DNA of 29,942 bases, from contig CAYUOU010000053.1 of assembly GCA_964446485.1 (NCBI GenBank), forward strand, positions 1 through 29,942. The letters are read 5' to 3'. The translations under genes and the position numbers were made by a program. The notes under the pieces were generated by a model. The model was not told the DNA's origin, did no database searches, and saw only the letters and a program-made list of their open reading frames with translations. Below are positions 1-8,163 of the stretch, piece by piece. Source of the stretch: JBDRRP01 sp964446485 (GTDB taxonomy: Bacteria > Desulfobacterota > Desulfobacteria > Desulfobacterales > JBDRRP01). Within the stretch, counting starts at the first letter, position 1, and each line of letters begins with the position of its first letter.

Positions 1-60
1 TCGCAAGCTCCTCGGAATGACAATTGGGGAATTTCGACCTTTTACGGAGCTATCAACTTT
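1..60. repeat. Partial intergenic repeat at window edge
   Basis: The first 21 bases read on the minus strand as GTCATTCCGAGGAGCTTGCG, a form common among dispersed intergenic repeats in many bacteria. Bases 34-60 resemble the end of the MITE-like element at 12804-12830: both share the core TTTTACGGA followed by a TCAA-containing tail, roughly 20 of 27 positions. The element is cut by the window edge, so its extent is unknown. Confidence 0.4.
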
Positions 61-73
61 CACCTGCCGCGTT

Positions 74-102
74 TTGACAACGATTTGCCGTGACCTTACC
101 TT
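74..102 (+). promoter_or_regulatory. Possible sigma70 promoter for cysE
   Basis: A perfect TTGACA lies at 74-79, followed by a 17-base spacer and a weak -10 (TACCTT, 97-102). The predicted start is about 70 bases upstream of the cysE ribosome binding site. The -35 is strong but the -10 matches only three of six positions. Confidence 0.4.
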
Positions 103-178
103 TGTCTTCTGATTCGTATGGTGAACCATTCCGCTGAATACCACCCCGCTTGGGAAGTGCCGTGCCTGGAGGAGAGAT

Positions 179-1156
179 ATGACCGAAGAGATGGCGATTG
201 CTGAAGACACCTGCAAGACGGAGGCCGCGTCCAGCGCCGAATACAAGGCGCAGCTGCCTGAGGTGGCAGAAAAAATTATCGGGCATTGTGATGACGCGGC
301 CTGCTTCACGCACGTCGACTACGAGCCCATCGCTTCCGAAGGGGATGTGGTGGATATCGTCGACCGACTGCGGGAGCTGATTTTTCCCGGATATTTCGCC
401 CGGGAAAAGATCGACCCCATGAGCGTCAAATATACCATCGGCAAAACGGTCTCCGTCGTCTACGACATGCTCGTGGAGCAGGTCAGCCACGCCATCCGAC
501 ACGACTGTTTTCGCTTCAGCCTGCCCTGCAGCCACTGTGAAGCCAAGGGTCACGAGGTGGCGCTCAACATGCTGTCGGCCATACCGGAGATCCGTCGCAT
601 CATGGCCAACGATGTCCGTGCGGCCTTCGATGGGGATCCGGCGGCCAAAAGCCACGACGAGATCATTTTCAGCTATCCCGGCATTATGGCCATATCGGTC
701 TATCGGTTGGCCCATACCCTGTTCAACATGGGGGTTCCGCTGCTGCCGCGCATGATGACCGAATACGCCCACAGCGTCACCGGCATTGATATCCACCCCG
801 GCGCCCATATCGGCGAGCGTTTTGTCATCGACCACGGCACCGGTGTCGTGGTGGGGGAGACCACCGTGATCGGCAGCAACGTCCGGATCTATCAGGGCGT
901 CACCCTTGGGGCGCTGTCGCTGCCGCGGGATGCGGGCAACCAGCTGCGGGGGAAAAAGCGCCACCCCACCATCGAAGACGATGTGATTATATACTCCGGG
1001 GCCACCATTCTGGGCGGCGAAACGGTCATCGGCGCCCGATCGGTCATCGGGGGCAACGTCTGGCTCACGGAGTCGGTGCCGCCGGACACCAAAGTGCTCA
1101 TGGAGGTGCCACGCCTGATATACAGGTACGGTAACGGCGAAGCAGCATCAACCTAG
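179..1156 (+). CDS. cysE: Serine O-acetyltransferase (EpsC-type)
   Basis: Acetylates L-serine with acetyl-CoA to O-acetylserine, the first committed step of cysteine synthesis in the cytoplasm. The 325-residue protein has a helical N-terminal domain (about 1-195) and a left-handed beta-helix of hexapeptide repeats (about 200-310). The catalytic/substrate region is visible as TGIDIHPGAHIGERFVIDHG at about residues 200-220, followed by GVTLGALS near 239. The long N-terminal part is typical of the EpsC-like subgroup rather than the shorter E. coli CysE. The ATG is preceded by an excellent ribosome binding site (GGAGGAGAG, 7 bases or less away). The cysteine synthase gene follows on the same strand after about 236 bases, so the two catalyse consecutive steps. 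The C-terminal end is where CysE proteins normally bind CysK; this one ends in a short Gly/Ala/Ser-rich tail without an obvious terminal Ile, so complex formation is uncertain. Confidence 0.95.
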   Translation: MTEEMAIAEDTCKTEAASSAEYKAQLPEVAEKIIGHCDDAACFTHVDYEPIASEGDVVDIVDRLRELIFPGYFAREKIDPMSVKYTIGKTVSVVYDMLVEQVSHAIRHDCFRFSLPCSHCEAKGHEVALNMLSAIPEIRRIMANDVRAAFDGDPAAKSHDEIIFSYPGIMAISVYRLAHTLFNMGVPLLPRMMTEYAHSVTGIDIHPGAHIGERFVIDHGTGVVVGETTVIGSNVRIYQGVTLGALSLPRDAGNQLRGKKRHPTIEDDVIIYSGATILGGETVIGARSVIGGNVWLTESVPPDTKVLMEVPRLIYRYGNGEAAST

Positions 1157-1392
1157 CGCCACCCTTCTGAAAGTGGGCGTTGCAACCAACTCGTGAGCGC
1201 ATTCCCCGCAGCAATTTGACTTGAGGTTGCCAACAGGGCTTGCCGCAGCGCAGCGAAGATCCGGCGGAGCGGGGCAGCGGAGAAACGACAATCACGAATT
1301 CGGCCTTCTCATCATCCCCAAAATGCCTGCAGGACAACTAGTGTTCGGGGCATGTTGGGATGGCATCATCCCTATCGAACACAGGAGCCGTT

Positions 1393-2313
1393 ATGAGCAT
1401 ACTCGACAGCGTCGTTAACGTGGTGGGGTGCACGCCCCTGGTCCGTCTGCCTCGCTTAAACGCGGGTGTCGGCGGGGAAATCCTTGCCAAACTGGAGTAT
1501 CAAAACCCTCTTGGCAGCGTGAAGGACCGCATCGGTGCCGGGATGATCTTCCAGGCCGAGGCCGACGGCCTCATCGGCCCGGACACCCTCATCGTTGAGC
1601 CCACCAGCGGCAATACCGGCATCGCGCTGGCCTTTATCGCAGCGGCCAAGGGCTACCGCATCTGTCTCACTATGCCGGACTCCATGAGCCAGGAGCGCCG
1701 CAAACTGCTGGTCCACCTGGGGGCGGAACTGGTGTTGACCCCCGGTGCCGAGGGCATGGGGGGCGCCATTGCCGCGGCGGAAAAGATTGCCGCCGAGCGG
1801 GACAACACGTTCATGCCCAACCAGTTCACCAACCCGGCCAACCCGGCATCACACCGCAAAACCACCGCCGAGGAAATCTGGCACGATACCGACGGCCGGG
1901 TGGACGCCCTGGTTTCCGGTGTCGGTACGGGAGGCACTATCACCGGGGTGAGCCAGGTCATCAAGGAACGAAACCCCGATTTCAAGACCATCGCTGTAGA
2001 ACCCAGCGCTTCTCCGGTGATCTCCGGCGGCCAGAAAGGCCCCCACAAGATCCAGGGCATCGGCGCCGGCTTTATCCCGCAGGTGCTGGACACGACCCTT
2101 ATCGACGATGTGGTGACCGTCTCCAACGAGGACGCCTTCGATACCGCCCGACGGTTGGCCAAGGAGGAGGGTATTCTTTGCGGGATTTCTTCCGGGGCGG
2201 CGATGTGGGCCGCGCTGCAGGTGGCCGGGCGATCCGCATACAAGGAAAAGCGCATCGTTGTGATTCTTCCCAGCACGGGAGAGCGCTACCTCAGCACGGA
2301 CCTTTTCCTGTGA
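1393..2313 (+). CDS. cysK: Cysteine synthase (O-acetylserine sulfhydrylase)
   Basis: PLP enzyme that converts O-acetylserine and sulfide to L-cysteine. The PLP lysine sits in NPLGSVKDRIG (about residues 37-47, Lys44). TSGNTG (about 70) is the substrate-binding loop, GTGGTITG (about 178) binds the PLP phosphate, and SSGAAMWAA lies near the C terminus. The length of 306 residues is normal for the family. I chose the ATG at 1393 because AGGAG lies five bases upstream and the protein then begins MSILDSVVNVVGCTPLVRL, as CysK proteins do; an in-frame ATG at 1360 has no comparable site. The PLGSVKDR form is typical of O-acetylserine-specific CysK rather than cystathionine beta-synthase. The gap to cysE (1157-1392) contains no recognisable gene, only a small GGGAT/ATCCC inverted repeat near 1354-1369. 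Confidence 0.95.
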   Translation: MSILDSVVNVVGCTPLVRLPRLNAGVGGEILAKLEYQNPLGSVKDRIGAGMIFQAEADGLIGPDTLIVEPTSGNTGIALAFIAAAKGYRICLTMPDSMSQERRKLLVHLGAELVLTPGAEGMGGAIAAAEKIAAERDNTFMPNQFTNPANPASHRKTTAEEIWHDTDGRVDALVSGVGTGGTITGVSQVIKERNPDFKTIAVEPSASPVISGGQKGPHKIQGIGAGFIPQVLDTTLIDDVVTVSNEDAFDTARRLAKEEGILCGISSGAAMWAALQVAGRSAYKEKRIVVILPSTGERYLSTDLFL

Positions 2314-2323
2314 TGCCAAACAC

Positions 2324-2336
2324 CCCTCGGGGAGGG
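2324..2336. terminator. Small GC hairpin between convergent genes
   Basis: CCCTC-GGG-GAGGG forms a perfect 5-bp stem 11 bases after the cysK stop and faces the end of the exporter operon on the other strand. There is no proper T-tract on either strand, so it is only a weak terminator candidate. Confidence 0.3.
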
Positions 2337-2404
2337 TTCAATCGGTGGTGAGCGGCCCTCCAGGAAAGATGCGGTGCCGGCGCGGTTTCTGTTTGTGAGC
2401 CCCG

Positions 2405-3439
2405 TCACCGCCCTCCCGTGATCCAGACACCGAATCGCCAGTACCACCACAGCGCCGGTGCGATGGCCAGGGCGGCGAACACCGTTGCCCATGCCGCCAC
2501 CCGGAATCCCGATTGTGCCACGCGAACACGGGCCGCGGGACCCAGTGCGGCCGATCGACCGGCCATCCACCATACAACCGGTGCCGCGGCGGCCTCCAGC
2601 AGCAGCCCTGCGGCAGCGAACAGCAAAGGGAATCCCATCCAGGCGCCGGATTCGGTAAAGAAACACCATGGGCAGTGATGGTGGAGCACGCCATACAGAT
2701 AGGGGCTCGACACGCGGGTGAGCGTGACCAGCGCGACGGGGGCCCATGCCAGAGCGCCCAGGGTCATGGTGAACATCCAAACAAGACGCTGACGCTTGTG
2801 AACCGCCCACCCACTGATCACCAGAAGCCCGGTGATGACGCCATGAATCCACGCCCACCCGGCATTGGGCAGCCCACCAGTGGTTGCCGCCGCCGACTGG
2901 CTGGCAAACTGATCGTAGACCACCATGCAGCAGTCCACGGGTTGCGGCGATTGCATGCCGGCGAGGGTCGTCCAGGTGGATGCGGTGGCCAAGCCGCTCA
3001 GTGGCAACAGCAAAAGCGTGAGGCTGGCCGTGGCCTGGGTGATGGGGGCATTTGGGTGCCGACGGTTTACGTTATCAACGGCGACCCATAGATAAAACAC
3101 CGCGATGGCGGCCACGCGATACAGGATGGTCTGGGTGCCCCACGGGTGGCATGCCTGGAGTACGCCCGTGCCGCACATTGCCCCGGGCACCAGCGCAGGC
3201 ATGACCATGGTGAGGGCAATAAGCAGGGTCAGTGTGGCCCCGGCAAAAAGAAAAAACCCCGCACGGCCTATGATCGATGCGATTTCGGCCCGCGCTTCCA
3301 ATAGCAGCTGCGTGGGACCGCTCGATGCCGGGCGCCACTGGGTGGCGATGCGAAAAGCATCCCCGGCACTGAATATGACGGCGGCCATGGCACACAGGTC
3401 GAGGCCCATTGCACCGAGCAGCACGGGGTGGCCGATCAT
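2405..3439 (-). CDS. Polytopic membrane protein with HHHCPWC motif, function unknown
   Basis: I do not recognise this 344-residue protein. Hydrophobic stretches suggest about eight membrane segments (roughly 5-25, 58-82, 105-120, 133-152, 192-212, 218-240, 268-290, 313-335). It has a striking set of Cys/His residues: Cys89 and Cys97-His98, the pair Cys170-Cys171, and HHHCPWC at 253-259. CPWC is a CXXC of the kind used for thiol redox chemistry or metal binding, but no thioredoxin fold is evident. The gene overlaps the preceding ATPase gene by 4 bases (ATGA), with GGAGCGAAGGAA as ribosome binding site, so it is the last gene of the exporter operon and probably works with it. A role in metal, haem or thiol handling is inference only. 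Confidence 0.75.
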   Translation of the reverse strand: MIGHPVLLGAMGLDLCAMAAVIFSAGDAFRIATQWRPASSGPTQLLLEARAEIASIIGRAGFFLFAGATLTLLIALTMVMPALVPGAMCGTGVLQACHPWGTQTILYRVAAIAVFYLWVAVDNVNRRHPNAPITQATASLTLLLLPLSGLATASTWTTLAGMQSPQPVDCCMVVYDQFASQSAAATTGGLPNAGWAWIHGVITGLLVISGWAVHKRQRLVWMFTMTLGALAWAPVALVTLTRVSSPYLYGVLHHHCPWCFFTESGAWMGFPLLFAAAGLLLEAAAAPVVWWMAGRSAALGPAARVRVAQSGFRVAAWATVFAALAIAPALWWYWRFGVWITGGR

Positions 3440-4125
3440 TTCCTTCGCTCCAAACGACCGTCAACGAGCCGATAGATCGATTTCACCGACGGGTGCTCTC
3501 CCACCCGAGGATCATGCGCCGTCATGACGACAATGCTGCGGTGCTCTCGGGCATGATCGGCCAGTAGCGCCATCAGTCGCGCGGTATGGCCGTCGTCCTG
3601 ATGGGCGGTGGGTTCATCGGCCAAGATAATCGAGGGGGTGGGTGCCAGTGCCCGGGCCACGGAAACCCGCTGGCGCTCGCCGACACTCAACCGATGTACC
3701 GGCGTCTCGGAAAGCGCGAAGAGGTCCACCGTTTCAAGGATCCGCCGGCATTGCGAAAGCGCGTCGTTTCTAGTTATGGGGAGCGGCACCAGCGGCACCA
3801 TGACGTTTTCCAGGACGCTGAGGTCTTCAAGAAAGATGCCCGTCTGAAAGACCAATCCAACGCGTTGCCGCCACCGATCGCGATGCGCCGCCGTCCACCG
3901 AGACACGGCCTCACCGCCGAAAACCACTTGCCCCTCGGTTGGCCGTTTCAAACAGGCCATCACGTGCAGCAGGGTGGTCTTGCCCGCTCCGGTGTCGCCG
4001 GTGACAAGGGCGATCTCGCCGCCGTCAAAGGCCACCGATACCGTATCCAGGATATGGGGGCGGGGGGCATGCTCTGTCGGTCGGCCGACGGAGATGCGCT
4101 CGCAAATCAGTTGTTTGTTTTTCAT
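3436..4125 (-). CDS. ABC transporter ATP-binding protein (MacB/LolD type)
   Basis: Cytoplasmic ATPase that should power the permease encoded immediately upstream. All motifs are present in the 229 residues: Walker A GDTGAGKTT (about 43-51), Q-loop FQTG (about 95), signature LSVGERQRV (about 145), Walker B SIILADEP (about 165) and the H-loop in TAHDP (about 203). Size and motif spacing match the MacB/LolD/FtsE group, whose members drive MacB- or FtsX-type permeases for extrusion or mechanotransmission rather than import. It overlaps both neighbours by 4 bases, which implies translational coupling. The substrate cannot be read from the sequence; no periplasmic binding protein is present. Confidence 0.9.
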   Translation of the reverse strand: MKNKQLICERISVGRPTEHAPRPHILDTVSVAFDGGEIALVTGDTGAGKTTLLHVMACLKRPTEGQVVFGGEAVSRWTAAHRDRWRQRVGLVFQTGIFLEDLSVLENVMVPLVPLPITRNDALSQCRRILETVDLFALSETPVHRLSVGERQRVSVARALAPTPSIILADEPTAHQDDGHTARLMALLADHAREHRSIVVMTAHDPRVGEHPSVKSIYRLVDGRLERRK

Positions 4126-5279
4126 GGCCGCCCCCCGTTTTCAGAGAGTTGCCGATCGTTTGCGCCCGCCGCGGCAATCAGGCTGGACAGCACAACGGCC
4201 GTCACATAGGGAATCGCCACCAGCATCGAGACCTCGGCGAGAACAACGACGAGGGATGACCAGACGGCGCTCGACAAGCCTGCCGGCAGGGGACTTCCCC
4301 AAAGCAGTGCGCTGATAACGGCACCGCCCGGCAGGGAAACTGCAGCCAAGGATGCCGCGACACCCATGGATACCGACGGCACGCTGACCCATAGGGCCGC
4401 AAACACATGCCGCCGGTGGATATCCCCGGCCGACCAGCCCAACGCTTTCAATAAACCGATTTCCCGGCTGTTGGTATATTGCTGGCGAAGATTGACCACT
4501 ACCAGCAGGACCATTGCCACGATGGCCGGAAAAAAGCGGGCTGTTCGGGAACCGCTCAGCGCCGCGGCCGCTGCGTGGTGTCGGCCGATTGCCGAAGCCT
4601 TGTCATCGATGTGAACCGGAAATGGCATCGCCCCCGCCACCTCGGCTGAAACGGCCTCGATTTCGGCTTCATGGAAGGTGTTAACGGTGATATCCGTGGC
4701 ATGGTCCGAGGGGATGCCCAGCAGGCGGCGGGCATCGTCCCCATTCATGATGATGAGGTCCGGCGACATCCCTGCAATGGCTGTGGGGGGGTGACCCAGA
4801 ATGTCAAAAGACACCGCCACCCCATCGGTGCCATAGAGCCGGATGGGTTCTTTGGGCCACACGCCGTGGCCAACCAGCACTCCGCCGACTGCTGGGACTA
4901 TGACCCCTGAAAGGGGCGGGGTGGCTGCATCGTCCGGCGTCCATGCCAAGACTGTGGCGGATCCGCTCGTCATGGGGACTCGGCCCCAGACGCGGGACCG
5001 GACCTTGATGGCGCCGGGGATCACCGCGATTTTCTGGACGGCTGATAGGGGGATGGGGCGCCAGCCGGTGGGGTCGACCCGGCGCACCACCATGGCCGGT
5101 GCCGCTGTCCAAACGGCCTCCATCATGTGGTTCACCTGCTCGGAGATGAGCAGCGGTGTGCCGATGACGACGGTGAGCACCACCATGACACCGGCCGTCA
5201 GCAGTGTCTCGCCGGGGCGGCGTGCGAGGTCTCGAAGCGCCCACAGGGCCATTGTCCATTGCCGCTGGGCCATCACCAC
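4122..5279 (-). CDS. ABC transporter permease (FtsX/MacB/LolE-like)
   Basis: Inner-membrane permease of 385 residues with the MacB/LolE layout: one N-terminal membrane segment (about 22-45), a large extracytoplasmic domain (about 46-245), then three C-terminal segments (about 250-272, 295-325 and 335-370). The coupling-helix motif typical of the family is visible as EIGLLKALGWSAGDI between the second and third segments. The ATPase gene follows with a 4-base overlap and the small membrane-anchored gene precedes with a 7-base overlap. The extracytoplasmic domain is moderately short for MacB. No outer-membrane partner is encoded nearby, so a lipoprotein or metal-related role is as possible as efflux. 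Confidence 0.85.
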   Translation of the reverse strand: MVMAQRQWTMALWALRDLARRPGETLLTAGVMVVLTVVIGTPLLISEQVNHMMEAVWTAAPAMVVRRVDPTGWRPIPLSAVQKIAVIPGAIKVRSRVWGRVPMTSGSATVLAWTPDDAATPPLSGVIVPAVGGVLVGHGVWPKEPIRLYGTDGVAVSFDILGHPPTAIAGMSPDLIIMNGDDARRLLGIPSDHATDITVNTFHEAEIEAVSAEVAGAMPFPVHIDDKASAIGRHHAAAAALSGSRTARFFPAIVAMVLLVVVNLRQQYTNSREIGLLKALGWSAGDIHRRHVFAALWVSVPSVSMGVAASLAAVSLPGGAVISALLWGSPLPAGLSSAVWSSLVVVLAEVSMLVAIPYVTAVVLSSLIAAAGANDRQLSENGGRP

Positions 5280-5572
5280 ACCCTACCGCCCGCCGACGGC
5301 GGCGCCGCGGGCAAATCGATCATTTCCGCGGGTACATGCGGCGTCAGGCGCCAATCGCCGCGTTGGGATATTCTGGGGGGGTTGAAGGCCCTGAATGCAT
5401 TCGATAGACGCGCCTGGCTGGCTATTTCGGATGGGCAGCGGGCCAGCGCGACAGCCACCGCACCCCATGCGCAAGTGGTGACAATCAATACACCCGCCGC
5501 CAGGATGCGACAGCGGCGAAACGGGTCGCCCATGGGTGTGGGCGCGGATTCGGTTGGGAGGGTATCTGGCAT
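5273..5572 (-). CDS. Small membrane-anchored protein, function unknown
   Basis: A 99-residue product with one hydrophobic segment (about residues 22-40, LAAGVLIVTTCAWGAVAVAL in part), then a mostly polar, Pro-rich C-terminal part likely to be extracytoplasmic. It resembles a small accessory subunit of the exporter. The gene end overlaps the permease start by 7 bases, so it heads the operon. The start is uncertain: the ATG at 5572 places the membrane segment near the N terminus but has no clear ribosome binding site, and the open frame continues upstream to 5734. I do not recognise the family. Confidence 0.5.
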   Translation of the reverse strand: MPDTLPTESAPTPMGDPFRRCRILAAGVLIVTTCAWGAVAVALARCPSEIASQARLSNAFRAFNPPRISQRGDWRLTPHVPAEMIDLPAAPPSAGGRVW

Positions 5573-5609
5573 GAACCGATATCGGTGGTGGCGCGTTAGC
5601 GCGTCGCAG

Positions 5610-5638
5610 TTGACATTCGATGGCCAATGGGTCTTAAC
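5610..5638 (+). promoter_or_regulatory. Possible promoter upstream of a short ORF
   Basis: TTGACA at 5610-5615, a 17-base spacer and a weak CTTAAC -10 at 5633-5638. It precedes a strong ribosome binding site and ATG at 5655-5668. The -10 matches only three of six consensus positions. Confidence 0.3.
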
Positions 5639-5665
5639 AGACGACGCATCGACCGAAAGGAGTTT

Positions 5666-5743
5666 ATGGCAATCCAGATAAAACCGCAAGGTGCGCCCAC
5701 ACCAGACACTCAGTGGCCTTCCATAAATGACCAATTTGCCTGA
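5666..5743 (+). pseudogene. 25-codon ORF with strong start signals, probably a truncated gene start
   Basis: AAAGGAG lies five bases before an ATG at 5666, and the frame runs 25 codons (begins MAIQIKPQGAPTPDTQ) to a TGA at 5741-5743. The last third, including the stop, falls in the degenerate end of the intergenic repeat at about 5715-5827. The simplest reading is the 5' end of a gene cut off by the repeat; a genuine short peptide is the alternative. I do not recognise the encoded residues. Confidence 0.35.
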
Positions 5744-5827
5744 TATCTGTGTTACGCGTCATCCTTTGTCATTGCGGCGTACTGTAGGTACGCCGTATTT
5801 TTCAGGATTCGTACGCCTTGATCTCAA
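5715..5827 (+). repeat. Degenerate copy of the MITE-like intergenic repeat
   Basis: Bases 5742-5827 match the minus strand of 12721-12805 with only about ten differences, including GTTACGCGTCATCCTT, a palindrome around GGCGTAC/GTACGCC and ATTTTTCAGGATTCG. The outer end is recognisable but decayed (TTCCATAAATGACC against TTCCGTAAAAAGTCC). The far end beyond 5827 is not recognisable. The hairpin plus ATTTTT at 5775-5802 looks like a terminator on the + strand but lies upstream of the next gene. Confidence 0.7.
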
Positions 5828-5880
5828 CCCAATTTGCCCATTTCTGGGCAGACACTCGCTGGCTTCAAGGGGAGGGGGGC

Positions 5881-6573
5881 ATGCAGACCGCTGACTGGAT
5901 GTCCTTGCTGCTGCTGGGGGTTTTCGGCACCGGCCACTGCATTGGCATGTGCGGGCCGTTGATTGTAGCGTTTCCCGGGCAACGGCGCCGATTCCACGCA
6001 CACCTGCTGTATCACCTGGGCAGGATCAGCGTTTACACCATCATTGGTGGTGCCCTTGGCGGTGCGGGCTTGCTGTTGGCCGCCATTGCCGCCGACGATC
6101 CAGTCCACCGTGTGCAGGTGCTGAGCCGGGTTCAGATATTGCTTTCTCTCATCGCCGGCGGCGGCCTCATCTTCATGGCCTTGGCTCAGCTGGGCCTGCT
6201 CAACCCTGTGGATGGGCTTACCATGGCCCGGCCTGAAGGTCTTCCCGGGCTGGGCAAGCTCATCGCGGTCACTCGCCGATGGCCGCCAGCGGCGGGCATG
6301 CTGGGCCTGGGTGCCGTCAACGGCCTGCTGCCGTGCGGGCTGAGTTACGCAGCCTTCATCCGCGCCGCCGGGGCCGACGGGGTGTTTGGCGGTATGGCCA
6401 TGTGTCTGGCGTTCGGTCTGGGTACCCTGCCCGGCCTGCTGCTGCTGGGGACCGGCGCGGCGGCGATCATTCGGCGGTTTCGCCGGCAGGCCGGCATTCT
6501 GTCGGGGCTGGTCATGGCCCTCATGGGTACCATGCTGCTGGTGAAGGGGCTGGGGAGCGTCGTGACGAGATAA
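5881..6573 (+). CDS. Sulfite exporter TauE/SafE-like (DsbD_2/UreH-type) membrane protein
   Basis: A 230-residue inner-membrane protein with about six membrane segments. Its two repeats carry the paired motifs of this family: GHCIGMCGP (about 18-26) in the first half and NGLLPCGLSY (about 147-156) in the second. The family is related to the CcdA/DsbD membrane domain, and members often lie beside cbb3 oxidase genes, where a role in copper or thiol delivery has been proposed. Here the cbb3 operon is about 10 kb away, so the link is inference. The ATG at 5881 is preceded by a very strong GGGGAGGGGG site; an upstream TTG at 5818 lies inside the repeat and is unlikely. A small hairpin follows the stop. 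Confidence 0.85.
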   Translation: MQTADWMSLLLLGVFGTGHCIGMCGPLIVAFPGQRRRFHAHLLYHLGRISVYTIIGGALGGAGLLLAAIAADDPVHRVQVLSRVQILLSLIAGGGLIFMALAQLGLLNPVDGLTMARPEGLPGLGKLIAVTRRWPPAAGMLGLGAVNGLLPCGLSYAAFIRAAGADGVFGGMAMCLAFGLGTLPGLLLLGTGAAAIIRRFRRQAGILSGLVMALMGTMLLVKGLGSVVTR

Positions 6574-6589
6574 ACCCCATCGTTGGGGT
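6574..6589 (+). terminator. Hairpin directly after the SafE-like gene
   Basis: ACCCCA-TCGT-TGGGGT, a perfect 6-bp stem starting one base after the stop codon, between convergent genes. No T-tract follows, so intrinsic termination would be weak. The remaining intergenic stretch to 6823 shows no recognisable gene. Confidence 0.3.
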
Positions 6590-6823
6590 AAACGGGGTGC
6601 CGGGCTGGCCGGACCGCCTGTAAAAGGACCACTTTGCAATGCTCCTGCGTCGCCACGCCGGCTCCGGCACCGGTACCAAGAATCCGTCCAACCGCCGACC
6701 CCTCTTGTCGTCAAGGACATCGGCGATACAGGGAATCGGCCGCGTCTGTTTGCTCCAGATCATCCCAATGCTTTCCGGTCACTGCACCATCAGCCACAAA
6801 ATCTTCCCAATCCGCGCCAGATC

Positions 6824-8053
6824 CTACCTGTTGATGACAACTCCCGCCTTGACGGTCATGCGGCAGGGCATGCCGCCGATTCCATAGGCCAGTTGGGCGG
6901 GGGTTCTGACATCCCACACCGCAAAATCAGCCGCTTTACCGACTTTAAGGGTGCCCGCACGATCCTGAATTCCAAGCGCCCGGGCGGCGTTGGCGGTAAC
7001 ACCGGCCAGCGCTTCCTCGGGGGTGAGCCCAAACAAAATACAGGCCATGTTCATCATGAGCAGGGGCGACGTGGTGGGGCTGGTTCCGGGATTGCAGTCG
7101 GTGGCCACCGCCATGGGCACACCGGCCCGTCGGAGCAGATGCACCGGCGGCGTTTGGGTTTCTTTGAGAAAGTAGAAGGCACCGGGAAGCAGCACGGCCA
7201 CAGTGCCGGCGGCGGCCATCGCTGCCACGCCGTCCTCTGCCAAATATTCCAAATGATCCGCACTCAATGCGCCGTAGCGGGCGGCCAGGACGGCGCCTTT
7301 GGTGTCGCTGAGCTGCTCGGCGTGGATCTTGACAGGAAGGCCAAGACGCTGTGCCGCCTGGATCACCCGTTCGGTCTGTGCGCGTGTGAAGGCGATGCGT
7401 TCACAGAAGACATCCACCGCGGCAGCCAATCCTTCTGCGGCAACCGCCGGGAGCATGCTGTCGATCACTTCTTCGATGTAATCATCTGAGCGGCCGGCAA
7501 ACTCCGACGGCAGCGCGTGGGCGCCTAAAAATGTCGGTATGACGGTGGCCTGAAACGCTTTTCCCAGCCGGCGCGCCACCCGCAGCATTTTCAATTCAGT
7601 GTCCGTGTTGAGCCCGTAGCCGGACTTGATTTCCACCGTGGTGACCCCTTCGCGCTGAAGGGCCGCAAGGCGCCGGGCCGATTCCTCGAACAGCGTTTTT
7701 TCCGTGGCCTCCCGAACCGCACGTACCGTGCAGGAGATGCCGCCCCCGGCGGCGGTGATGGTTTCGTAGGTGGCGCCGTCAAGGCGCATTTCGAATTCGC
7801 CGGCCCGGTTGCCGGCATAAACCAGGTGGGTGTGGCAGTCGATGAGGCCCGGGGTGAGCCATGCGCCGTTCAACCGGTGTATCCTGTGCGCTTTTTGCTT
7901 GGCACCGGCGGGCAGATCACCACGCCGGCCGAGCCACGTGATGCGGCCAGCGTCGACCATCACGGCCGCATCTTCGATGATGCCGTAAGGCGTCGGCCCC
8001 ACCATGGTGGCGAGTCGTGCTTCCAGCCAGAGCGAATCATAGGTGTCGTGCAT
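6824..8053 (-). CDS. hutI: Imidazolonepropionase
   Basis: Hydrolyses 4-imidazolone-5-propionate to N-formimino-L-glutamate, the third step of histidine degradation, in the cytoplasm. The 409-residue protein is a metal-dependent amidohydrolase. The first metal-binding pair is in DCHTHLVYAGN (about 70-80). KIHAEQ (about 240) and SADHLEYL supply further ligands, and ATDCNPGTSP (about 315) carries the late Asp and the substrate loop. The ATG at 8053 has GAAGGG five to six bases upstream and gives the normal N terminus; a start at 8092 would add 13 atypical residues. It is the last gene of the hutU-ftcD-hutI set, 110 bases after ftcD. That gap holds no recognisable feature. Confidence 0.95.
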   Translation of the reverse strand: MHDTYDSLWLEARLATMVGPTPYGIIEDAAVMVDAGRITWLGRRGDLPAGAKQKAHRIHRLNGAWLTPGLIDCHTHLVYAGNRAGEFEMRLDGATYETITAAGGGISCTVRAVREATEKTLFEESARRLAALQREGVTTVEIKSGYGLNTDTELKMLRVARRLGKAFQATVIPTFLGAHALPSEFAGRSDDYIEEVIDSMLPAVAAEGLAAAVDVFCERIAFTRAQTERVIQAAQRLGLPVKIHAEQLSDTKGAVLAARYGALSADHLEYLAEDGVAAMAAAGTVAVLLPGAFYFLKETQTPPVHLLRRAGVPMAVATDCNPGTSPTTSPLLMMNMACILFGLTPEEALAGVTANAARALGIQDRAGTLKVGKAADFAVWDVRTPAQLAYGIGGMPCRMTVKAGVVINR

Positions 8054-8163
8054 GTTTTTCCCTTCAGGGTGCTCGGATTTCGCAGACCACACTTAAATCG
8101 TCTTGCGGGGTTGGGCCGAGCTATCCATGGAAGGCCGCGCTGCGATACCGAAGGGTTACGGTG

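Noticed and set aside
53..964. 303-codon - strand open frame opposite cysE
   Set aside because: Shadow of cysE, which has strong motifs, start and ribosome binding site.
5775..5802. Hairpin plus ATTTTT as a + strand terminator
   Set aside because: No + strand gene of normal length ends before it; it is better explained as the central palindrome of the repeat copy.
6711..6823. Minus-strand frame past the hutI stop region with a WEDFVADGAVTGKHWDDLEQ stretch
   Set aside because: Looks faintly protein-like but has no start signals and no family I can name; chance is as likely.
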